From contig JADGIZ010000388.1 in assembly GCA_027604665.1 (NCBI GenBank), forward strand, positions 1 to 14,594: a stretch of DNA of 14,594 nucleotides, in the 5' to 3' direction. Both the position numbers and the translations under genes were made by a program. The notes below the pieces were generated by a model. The model saw nothing but the letters and a program-made list of their open reading frames with translations, made no database searches and was not told the DNA's origin. Below, piece by piece: positions 7,996 to 14,506 of this stretch. Position 1 is the stretch's first letter; each line of letters starts with the position of its first letter. The DNA comes from Polyrhizophydium stewartii. Its lineage: Eukaryota; Chytridiomycota; Chytridiomycetes; Rhizophydiales.

Positions 7996-8679
7996 TCAGG
8001 CAAGCGCCGCAGCCATGCCGACGGCGGCAGCCACCGCAGCAGCAGCAGCAGAAGCGCCCGAAGCGGCCGTCCAGGCCGCACCAGTGTTGGGCAGGTTGGT
8101 GCCGTGTGCAACGGGGTCAAAGCCCTGGAAGTTGGTCTCGCTAGGCTGGTCGGCGAGGTTGTTTTGGTGTCCCTGCCCGCTGCTCGTGGCCGTTGACGTT
8201 GTCGTGGCTGTTGCCGAAGCTACCGGGCCGCCTGGTTTCCCAGGGCTCGTAGCTGACGCGGCCTGCGACTGGGCAGTCGTCTGCTTCGGTGCAGATGCCG
8301 TCGTCGGCGCCGGCAAGGGCACAACAACGATCCTCGCCCGCATGCCGGTGTAGCAGTCGGAAGCGCCGGCCGACGCCGACGTGAAGTAGAACGTGCCGAC
8401 GCCAGGCGGCGTGTAGGTCACTATCGCTCCCGGGTCGTGCGTGCCCGAGTCCCAGCCGCTCTTGTTCTCGGTGCACGAGTCGCCGACTGTCTGCACGATG
8501 CGGCGGGCGCTCTGGAACACAAACGTCACCGTGTCGCCCGGGTGCACCGTGGTGACCACCGGCTGGAAGGCGTGGTTCGCGGTGCCAACGACCCAGTTCT
8601 GCGGGGCCGCCGCGACCGCCGACACGGCAGCGGCAGCGGCCCACAGTGCTGCAGAGAGCGTGCCCGCGAGCGTGCGCAT
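7996..8679 (-). CDS. cup5: secreted, GPI-type cupredoxin-like protein
   Basis: The protein has 227 residues. The start at 8679 (context cacATG) gives the signal peptide MRTLAGTLSAALWAAAAAVS with a cleavage region at AVAAAP. The domain spans about residues 27-120: V-H-P-G-D-T-V-T-F-V-F, then RRIVQTVGDSC, then FYFTSASAGASDCYTGM. The first ligand His is Arg60, the Cys is Ser101, the second His is Asp108, and Met113 is kept. Cys69 and Cys109 likely pair. The stalk at residues 121-180 is rich in Ala, Thr, Ser, Gln and Pro. FQGFDPVA (184-191) precedes an Ala-rich hydrophobic tail. It groups with cup6 and cup8. An in-frame Met at 8931 would add 84 residues of non-conserved, Cys/Arg-rich sequence and was rejected. 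Confidence 0.87.
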   Translation of the reverse strand: MRTLAGTLSAALWAAAAAVSAVAAAPQNWVVGTANHAFQPVVTTVHPGDTVTFVFQSARRIVQTVGDSCTENKSGWDSGTHDPGAIVTYTPPGVGTFYFTSASAGASDCYTGMRARIVVVPLPAPTTASAPKQTTAQSQAASATSPGKPGGPVASATATTTSTATSSGQGHQNNLADQPSETNFQGFDPVAHGTNLPNTGAAWTAASGASAAAAAVAAAVGMAAALA

Positions 8680-9027
8680 GTGCTCTGGAGCCGTCACAAG
8701 CAAACCTCTGTCCCATTTACGCCACGCCCCAAAGTGCCGGCGCGTTCCAGTCCTTACGAGTGGAGTGGGAACACTTTGACCCCCACTCCCATTGCCAACG
8801 CATGCAAGCACGCCCGCATACGCCCGCGTACGCACGCGCTGCACGCATACACACACTCGCATTTGGCCTGCTCTGCGGCAGGCCAACAAACACAACCAAA
8901 GCAGTATCTTGCCGGCAGTCGCAGTAGACACTTGTCATGTCAGATCAGCAGCAGCCGCAGAGGTTGGGGCGACGACATTGCCGCAGAGCCGGCATGCATG
9001 AGGCGCGGCGCCCATGAGGCGGCAGGT

Positions 9028-9033
9028 TTTATT
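9028..9033 (-). promoter_or_regulatory. AATAAA poly(A) signal of cup6
   Basis: A perfect AATAAA on the minus strand lies about 196 nt past the cup6 stop codon. The surrounding sequence (TTTATTGG on plus) is the same as around the cup8 signal. Confidence 0.55.
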
Positions 9034-9175
9034 GGATCTAGGTCTGCCATGCACTGGCACCGCGGCGTCGATGCGGGGATCATCTCGCGCAGATGTTGGT
9101 GCCTCGACGGCGGCAGCGAAGACGGCGGCGGCATTGGCGGATCGCAGCGGTTGACGGTTCGCCCAGGTCGTAACA

Positions 9176-9227
9176 GTGTCTTTGTATGCATGTGCGTTTG
9201 TGTGTTTGTGTGTGTTTGTGTGCGTGG
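9176..9227. repeat. GT-rich microsatellite in the cup6 3' UTR
   Basis: Imperfect GT/GTTT repeats on the plus strand (CA-rich in the cup6 transcript) end immediately at the cup6 stop codon at 9229-9231. Confidence 0.8.
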
Positions 9228-9228
9228 C

Positions 9229-9951
9229 TCAGGCGAGCAGCAGCGCGGCAACTGCAGCGACACCTGCCAACGCTCCTCCGGCTGCGCCATGCGCGCTCTG
9301 CGCGGAGCCCTTGATGATCGTCGCCTGCCCGATGGGCTGGAACCCGGTGAAGCCCTGATCGCCAGTGCTGACTGCGTTGTTGTTGAGGCCGCCGCTGCTG
9401 TTGGTTGGCTCGGCGGTCGCCGTCGCTGTTGTGGGCTGCCCAGGGGCCGAGCCCGTCCGGCCCGCCTCGCCAGACGTCTGCGCCGACCCCTGTGTCTTTG
9501 TCGGCTGCGGCTGCGGCTGCGGCTGCGGCTGCGGCTGCGGCTGCGGCTGCGGCGCCTTGGTCGTCGGCTTGGGCCCTGCCGTGGTGAGCACGGGCTGCGG
9601 CAGGATGTCGATGCGACCCTGCATGCCGGCGTGGCAGTCCGAGGCGCCCTTAGAGGCCGACGTGAAGTAGAACGACCCGACCGAGGGCGGCGTGTACACG
9701 ACGGACCCAAAGTCGTGCGAGCCCGAGTTGTAGCCGCTCCTGTTATCGGTGCATGTGTCCCTCACCGTCTGGACGATGCGGCGCACGCCGTTCTCGAAGA
9801 CGAACGTCACCGAGTCGCCCAGGTAGATGGACAGCACGGCGGGGTGGAAGGCGCGGTTCCAGCTGTGGATGACGTAGTTCTCTCCGGCGGCGACGGCCGT
9901 CACTGCCACGGCGCCGAGCGCCGCGGCGCCGAGGGCGTGCGTGGTACGCAT
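9229..9951 (-). CDS. cup6: secreted, GPI-type cupredoxin-like protein with poly(Pro-Gln) stalk
   Basis: The protein has 240 residues. The start at 9951 (context agccATG) was preferred over Met at 9999 because it directly opens the signal peptide MRTTHALGAAALGAVAVTAV. The domain spans about residues 24-117: I-Y-L-G-D-S-V-T-F-V-F, RRIVQTVRDTC, then FYFTSASKGASDCHAGM (94-110). Ligand positions: His to Arg58, Cys to Ser98, His to Asp105, Met110 kept. Cys67 and Cys106 probably pair. The stalk has eight Pro-Gln dipeptides (134-149), then Thr/Ser/Gly-rich sequence. FTGFQP (201-206) precedes the hydrophobic tail GALAGVAAVAALLLA. It is the close relative of cup8 and cup5, and even its 5' flank and poly(A) site resemble those of cup8. 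Confidence 0.88.
   Translation of the reverse strand: MRTTHALGAAALGAVAVTAVAAGENYVIHSWNRAFHPAVLSIYLGDSVTFVFENGVRRIVQTVRDTCTDNRSGYNSGSHDFGSVVYTPPSVGSFYFTSASKGASDCHAGMQGRIDILPQPVLTTAGPKPTTKAPQPQPQPQPQPQPQPQPTKTQGSAQTSGEAGRTGSAPGQPTTATATAEPTNSSGGLNNNAVSTGDQGFTGFQPIGQATIIKGSAQSAHGAAGGALAGVAAVAALLLA
9503..9550. repeat. Hexanucleotide repeat (ggctgc)8 in the cup6 stalk
   Basis: Eight perfect copies of ggctgc encode (Pro-Gln)8 on the minus strand. The perfect identity suggests the tract is young and changes in length by slippage. Confidence 0.9.
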
Positions 9952-9964
9952 GGCTGCCGGGGGG

Positions 9965-9988
9965 GTGTCGCCAGAGTGTCGCGGGAAA
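9965..9988 (-). promoter_or_regulatory. Start-proximal block shared by cup6 and cup8
   Basis: The plus strand reads gtgtcgcc-a-gagtgt-cgc-gggaaa 14-37 nt upstream of the cup6 start. The cup8 copy (13843-13862) has the same three words without the short inserts. It could be a core-promoter or 5' UTR element, or simply a relic of duplication. Confidence 0.35.
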
Positions 9989-10218
9989 CAACGGCGCAAC
10001 CCTCAGGCGCCTTGTGCCCTCCGCGGGTGCCACCCGGCAGGCCCCGCGCCAGAGCCGCTGGTGGACACAGCCACGCCATGACGACGGCGACAAGGCGCCA
10101 GGCCGCCCAATGGAAGGGCCGGGCTTGCCGCGCGTGCCGGCGGACATGCCGGCGGAGGATACCAGTTCATTTGGCCGGATGCGGCCGCGCAATGGCCTCG
10201 TCACCGCCGTCCACAGCC

Positions 10219-11663
10219 TCAGGCTGCATCAAGCACAGCGGGCAGAGACGCAAATGCATCAATCTGCGCAAGCACACTCTGGCGGTTGGTGTGGATGCCG
10301 CGACGGCACCCAGCCGACGACCGCGCTGCGTCCATATCCCAGGCGTCGCCGCGCACGTTGCCGAGGATGAACGCGACCGACGCAACGTTGCCGGCTTCGG
10401 CCGCTGCGCAGAGCGTCGCCTGCGAAATGCATCCGGGGTATTTCTCATGCATCCACTCCAGCACGCGGACGCTCGCGAGCTCAGCGACGGCTGCGATCCG
10501 GGCCTTCTGCTTCGGGTCGCGGGCGATGGCGTCGCGCAGCACGCCGAGCCAGCTGCGGGATGCTGCAATCCGCAGCATGCGCCGAGGAAGTACGCCGGTG
10601 CACTCGCCGCCCGAGACGAGCTCCGCGACGACCCAGCGTGCAAGATCCGATGTAACGTAGCCGCTGTACTTGTACAAGTGCTGCAAACGCACGCGGCTGC
10701 GGAGCGTCGACTTGGCCCACTTGGCGAGCGGGAGCGAGTCGTTTTTGATCGCACAACGTATGACGAGCGATGGCGATCTTCTGATCCCGGCCTCCAGCAG
10801 CGTCCTGTGATAGTCGACAGATGGCGAGCTGTATGAGAGCGGTAAGGGCGAAGAAACCGTCGGCTGCGCGACCTGTATAATGAAGGCAAGCGCTTCGGCG
10901 TTGCCAGTTCTGGCGACTTTGTGCAGCTCGCTCTCGCGAAACCTGCCGTGCTTCCACACCCATCGATCATCTCCTTGCCGATGCTGCACGCGGCCCACTC
11001 GAGCGCCATCGGGGGAAGGTACAGGTTCCACACATGGATGTAGAGCCACTCGACGCATGCAACGCTGCCGCTGCCAAGTGCCAGCCTCATGTGCCGAAAG
11101 TCTTGCCAACAGCTGCTCGGCACCATCGGACCGAGCAGCGCCAACACGCCGGCACGGCCGCTACCCAGGGCACGCCGCACGAGGCGGGCGCTCGGCAGAA
11201 CGACTCGGCGCACACACACAAGGTCCTCGAGGATGTCCACGACGCCCTCTGCCGCCGCTGCCTGCGCAACGAGCGCCGGCGGGCACTCCGAGACCAGACC
11301 CATCCAGCGGCCGACCACTGCCGCCCGCGCCACGGCAAGGCGGTCCCACACGCCGGCGGCAGCCAGGCGGCGGCACATGGCCTCGCTGCGCGCCAGTTGC
11401 GCCAGCTCGGTCAGGCCGGGCATCCGCGGCAGCGTCGCAGCCGCCCAGTCGGCGTCGTCCTCGAGGGCTGCGCGCCAGAGCCGCATCCGGTCGGCGGCGC
11501 ACAAGGCTCGAAGCTCGGCGCCCAGCAGGCGGCCGGCGGTGAGCTGCGTCCACAGCCCCGCCTGGGCAAATATCCAGTGGTGCAGCTCGGCGGGCAAGCG
11601 GTCCCAGTGGCTGCGCAGTGTGACGTCTGGCTGTCCCGAGCCGTCGAGGGCCTTGCTGGCCAT
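10219..11663 (-). CDS. F-box-like protein with ankyrin-type repeats; frame interrupted near 10960
   Basis: The start at 11663 (MASKALDGSG) is followed by WDRLPAELHHWIFAQAG, an F-box-like L-P-x-E-L-x-x-x-I-F motif. Repeats of about 30 residues then resemble degenerate ankyrin repeats, for example RLALGSGSVACVEWLYIH and LCAAAEAGNVASVAFIL. F-box/ankyrin proteins commonly select substrates for SCF ubiquitin ligases; that role is inference here. The frame from the start fits as far as GKEMID, about 10965. After that the protein-like sequence (VWKHGRFRESELHKVARTGN) continues in another frame to a stop at 10219. The switch lies at a GGG run at 10959-10961 (plus ccc), so one missing G would explain it. 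A 47- or 56-nt GT-AG intron is formally possible but would cut out conserved repeat sequence. It is unrelated to its neighbours and splits the cup array. Confidence 0.7.
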
Positions 11664-12014
11664 TCTTGCTGGCCGGTGGGCCAAAGTCGGGCGAGACCAA
11701 ATCAAGCATGGTCGAAATCCGGACATGCGGCTCGGCGATCCTGTTCTAACCGCCCGACGAACCCGCGGCAGACGACGACCCCGCAGTCTGCCTACCATTC
11801 AGACTTGTTGTCATCCGAGGGACTCATGCCTCTCCCGCGATCAGCTGGAAAGACATCAAATCCATCGCCCGGTCTTCCTCGCAACCAAAGCCACGGCATC
11901 TTCTCAATATCACAGATGGAATGTCATTCGTAAAGTGACAAGTGCGCCAATGCTTTGACGCTCCTGTTGTGAGCCGCTAACTTGCTGGGCGGGGCCGCGA
12001 GTGGCCGGTCCATT
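11664..12014. other. Intergenic region upstream of the F-box gene and downstream of cup7
   Basis: The part from 11790 to 11950 is less GC-rich than the rest. No gene, RNA or AATAAA for cup7 was found. In-frame Met codons at 11726 and 11798 could extend the F-box protein, but the added sequence is not conserved-looking. Confidence 0.45.
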
Positions 12015-12840
12015 TTACAAAAACAGCGACATAAGTGCCGATGCGACAGCAACGGCAGCGCTGGCCGCAAAGGCAGACTGCCCCGCAACCCTGGCCTGGG
12101 CATGGGCGCCGTTCTGGATCACCTGGGTGCTCTTTGCCAGCGGCGAGAAGCCCAGGAATGTCGATGTGGACGTTGTGTCAGAGTTCTGCCCGGTGCCCCT
12201 GCTGCTTCCGTCGCCCTCGGCCGCGGCCGTCGCAGAGACCGTGGGCGTCCGGCTCGTCGACGTTGGGTTCGTTGATCCCGCCAAAGACTGCACGATGAGC
12301 GTGCCCCGCTGGCCCGCGAGGCAGTTGACCGAGTACGACGACGAGAAAAAGTATGTCCCCGGACGGGTAAAGGTCATGTTGACGAGCGAGTTGGACTCGC
12401 GCAGGCCAGTGTCGAAGCCTGCGTGGGCACCGAGGCGGGGCGAAGTGTCAGCGAGGAGGCGGCCAGGAGGCGCCAAGACAGAGGGAACCCTCACCGCCGT
12501 TGTAATCGCACGAAGTCGAGTTGGCCGTTTGGTAGATTTGGTGCGTGCCGTCCATCACAAAGGTGACAGTGTCGCCCGACAGGATGGTGGTGACCTTGGG
12601 CTGGAACGACTGCAGGTTCGAGTGGATCGTCCACCGTTGGGGGGCGGCCGATGCGGTCGCGGCGAGCGACAGTGTGGCGGCGGCGAGTGCCAGCACGCGG
12701 CGCGACGCCGTGCGGTCCTGCGTGGCCGCCGCGCGGCGTGGCGCCGTCCTGCGCAGTGCGCACTCGCTGGGGCTGCGCTGGTGTGCGGTGGGCCTGCGGG
12801 CAGCGGGCGGCTGTGCGGGATGCGCAGCGGCGGGAGCCAT
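12015..12840 (-). CDS. cup7: secreted, GPI-type cupredoxin-like protein, two exons (12495-12840 and 12015-12418)
   Basis: The exons of 346 and 404 nt join to 249 residues with CDYNGGFDTG across the splice. The N-terminus has about 47 residues rich in Arg, Ala and Pro before the hydrophobic core VLALAAATLSLAATASAAP, so the signal is either an internal or long-n-region type, or a further 5' exon is missed. The domain begins WTIHSNLQSFQP (as in cup3), then SGDTVTFV and NCLAGQRG (147-154). Of the ligand sites, the first is Gln101 with a His one residue before it, the Cys is Ser142, the second His Asn147 and Met Gln152, so no type 1 copper site is expected. The stalk is Ser/Thr/Gly-rich. FLGFSPLAKSTQ (203-214) nearly equals that of cup2. 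The tail AAVAVASALMSLFL is GPI-like. Confidence 0.86.
12419..12494 (-). other. Intron of cup7 (76 nt, GT-AG, phase 1)
   Basis: On the minus strand it starts GTGAGG and ends ACGCAG, with CTGAC inside. It is at the same codon as the cup3 intron, and the two share a 29-nt block with 26 identities (12447-12475 here, 6395-6423 in cup3). Confidence 0.87.
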
Positions 12841-13089
12841 GAAGTCGTCGCCGAGGGAAAGCCGCGCGCCGAATGTGTCGGGCTCAGGTGTGCCACTCGG
12901 ATTCCGCGGGTTCCGCCCAACCTGCGACACGGGCCTGGCGACACGCGGCGGCCGCGGCAGGCACAGGCGGCGCGCGGGAGGGGACCACGCAGGGCCGCGA
13001 CGCCTAATGAAGGTGCTCGTCTGGTGCACGCCGCAGTGCGCCTCGGCCAGTGCAGGCTCGCACCGGCGCCGCTCCTGCCATCCCGGCCA

Positions 13090-13097
13090 TGACGTCA
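13090..13097. promoter_or_regulatory. TGACGTCA palindrome (CRE/ATF-type site) upstream of cup7
   Basis: A second perfect CRE consensus lies 249 nt upstream of the cup7 start. Having two such sites, both in front of cup genes, is suggestive but not proof of bZIP control. Confidence 0.3.
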
Positions 13098-13194
13098 CCA
13101 AGTCGCCCAATTCAACGACATTAAGAGGCCCAGCGCCGATGCCATGCACGTCGCTGCAGACGGGCGGCAGCGCCGCTCACTCAGAGCAGGCTGG

Positions 13195-13200
13195 TTTATT
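13195..13200 (-). promoter_or_regulatory. AATAAA poly(A) signal of cup8
   Basis: A perfect AATAAA on the minus strand lies about 92 nt past the cup8 stop codon, with the same CCAATAAA context as the cup6 signal. Confidence 0.55.
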
Positions 13201-13291
13201 GGTCAAGGGGCCACAGGCGCTCCGGGGCGGACGCATGAGGCGCGGTGCCGGGATGCGGGTGCGGGTCGGCTCAGGCTGCAAGCGAGCCGGC

Positions 13292-13840
13292 TCACAGCAG
13301 CATCGCGGCCGATGCGACGGCAGCCGCAAGTGCGAGCGACGCCGCTGACGCCGCAACAGCGGTGTCGTCGTTTGTCGACGAGGCTCCCGCGGGCGGAGGT
13401 GCGGGAGTTGGCCGAGACGCCGCTGTGTCTGAGAGCTCTTTGGCGGGCGATGTCGCCGCGGCCGAGGGCTTCTTGGCCTGGGTGGTGGTGGCCGTCTCGG
13501 CGGCAGCCACAACCAGAATGCCCTTCATGCCGTCGTTGCAGTCAGAGGCGCCTTTTGATGCGGACGTGAAGTAGAAGGTGCCGGTGACGGACGGCTTGAA
13601 CGTGAGCGTTGCGTTGACGGCCTGCGTGCCGGTGTCCAGACCTCGCTTGCTCTGGTCGCACGAGTCGCGGACGGTCTCGACGATGCGCCGTGCGGTCTCG
13701 AACACAAAGGTGACCGAGTCACCGAGGCGGATGGTGGTGACCGCCGGCTGGAAAGCACGGTTCTGGCTGTGGATGATCCACTCCTGCGGCGCGGCGGCGG
13801 CGGCGGCAGCGCCGAGCACGAGCAGGCCCGCAGAGCGCAT
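13292..13840 (-). CDS. cup8: secreted, GPI-type cupredoxin-like protein, shortest member
   Basis: The protein has 182 residues. The start at 13840 gives the signal peptide MRSAGLLVLGAAAAAAAP; the frame is open upstream to 14278 but that stretch is Cys/Arg/Pro-rich and not conserved. The domain spans about residues 19-111: I-R-L-G-D-S-V-T-F-V-F, RRIVETVRDSC, then FYFTSASKGASDCNDGM (89-105). Ligand positions: His to Arg52, Cys to Ser93, His to Asp100, Met105 kept. Cys61 and Cys101 likely pair. The short stalk is Lys/Ala/Thr/Pro-rich with a PAPPPAG stretch. Unlike most relatives it has no F-x-G-F-x-P motif. The tail ALAAAVASAAMLL is GPI-like. It is closest to cup6 in domain, 5' flank and poly(A) region. 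Confidence 0.87.
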   Translation of the reverse strand: MRSAGLLVLGAAAAAAAPQEWIIHSQNRAFQPAVTTIRLGDSVTFVFETARRIVETVRDSCDQSKRGLDTGTQAVNATLTFKPSVTGTFYFTSASKGASDCNDGMKGILVVAAAETATTTQAKKPSAAATSPAKELSDTAASRPTPAPPPAGASSTNDDTAVAASAASLALAAAVASAAMLL

Positions 13841-14429
13841 GTGTGTCGCCGAGTGTGGGAAAGCCGCGCCTCGTGCCCGCAACCAGGACACAGACGCCGC
13901 AACGACGGCCAGCAGGCGGGCGGCAGCGGGCGGCAGCCCCGCCGTGCTGGTGCGTCGCACGGGGCTGGGGCCGTCTGGGTGGACGGCCGCGCGGCTGCTG
14001 CCGTTGGCGTGGGGGGGGGGTCCTCGAGATGCACCTCGTTCAGGAGCGTGGTTCAGTGGGTCGCCTTCGCATCCCATGTGCACAATCAGCTTGCTGCAGC
14101 CACACCATCGCATGGCCTGCTGCGCATGCGGCCGCATCGCAGGAGCCTCCTCGGCATGGCACGCAGCCGGCCGTGCACACCGATTGCGGCTGGCGGCATC
14201 ACAGCAGTTGTGTCCCATGGCCGCCTGGCCGACAATGCCCGCAGTCCAGAGTTCGCCATCACGATCCACCAGCGTCAATTGACAGCGACAGCCTGTGCTG
14301 GGATCCTGGCGCGGTGGCGTGCAGCACCGGGCGGCCGCGCAGCATCGACGCCGCGACGCCGAGCCAGAAACCGTGCAAACAGCGTGATGTGACGCGGCAT
14401 TCTATAGCGGCATAGATTTTCAAAGGACA
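13841..14429. other. Region between cup8 start and the tRNA gene
   Basis: This is the probable promoter of cup8. A nine-G run lies at 14011-14019. The open frames on both strands look like GC by-products; no further gene can be supported. Confidence 0.45.
13843..13862 (-). promoter_or_regulatory. Start-proximal block shared by cup8 and cup6
   Basis: The plus strand reads gtgtcgccgagtgtgggaaa 3-22 nt upstream of the cup8 start. It matches the cup6 block at 9965-9988 apart from two short inserts there. Confidence 0.35.
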
Positions 14430-14501
14430 TCTTCAGTAGTATAGTGGCTAGTATCTCCGCTTGTCACGCGGAAGACCGGGGTTCGATTCCCCGCTGAAGA
14501 G
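14430..14501 (+). tRNA. tRNA-Asp(GUC): tRNA-Asp (anticodon GTC)
   Basis: A full cloverleaf can be drawn. The acceptor stem is TCTTCAG (14430-14436) with CTGAAGA (14494-14500) and discriminator G at 14501. The anticodon stem TCCGC/GCGGA (14456-14460, 14468-14472) encloses TTGTCAC with anticodon GTC at 14463-14465. The T stem CGGGG/CCCCG (14477-14481, 14489-14493) has the loop TTCGATT. The internal B box GGTTCGATTCC is perfect. There is no intron and CCA is not encoded. A TTTT at 14503-14506 is the likely Pol III stop. The sequence is a typical eukaryotic cytosolic tRNA-Asp. Confidence 0.97.
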
Positions 14502-14502
14502 C

Positions 14503-14506
14503 TTTT
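14503..14506 (+). terminator. Pol III T-run after tRNA-Asp
   Basis: Four T residues start two bases after the discriminator base, the usual minimal Pol III terminator. Confidence 0.7.

Larger units (their letters stand above)
8680..9228. other. Intergenic region between cup5 start and cup6 end
   Basis: It contains the cup5 upstream region, alternating purine-pyrimidine stretches near 8815-8870, the AATAAA of cup6 (minus, 9028-9033), a 17-nt block shared with the cup8 3' flank (8996-9012) and a GT-rich tract next to the cup6 stop. A plus frame spanning 8437-10836 covers this region but reads antisense to cup5, cup6 and the F-box gene. Confidence 0.5.
12841..13291. other. Intergenic region upstream of cup7 and downstream of cup8
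   Basis: It holds a perfect TGACGTCA at 13090-13097, the AATAAA of cup8 (minus, 13195-13200) and the 17-nt block at 13233-13249 that recurs near the cup6 3' end. No gene was seen. Confidence 0.5.

Noticed and set aside
9176..9227. GT-rich tract considered as a telomere-like or CRISPR-like repeat
   Set aside because: The units are irregular GT/GTTT without spacers or a fixed period, so it is an ordinary microsatellite in a 3' UTR.
8437..10836. 799-codon open frame on the plus strand
   Set aside because: It runs antisense across cup5, cup6 and part of the F-box gene, contains Cys-Val and Arg-Leu low-complexity runs made by microsatellites, and shows no domain. It is a by-product of high GC and the strong minus-strand codon pattern.
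13841..14278. In-frame N-terminal extension of cup8 up to Met at 14278
   Set aside because: The added 146 residues are Cys/Arg/Pro-rich and unlike any paralog, and Met at 13840 opens a normal signal peptide.
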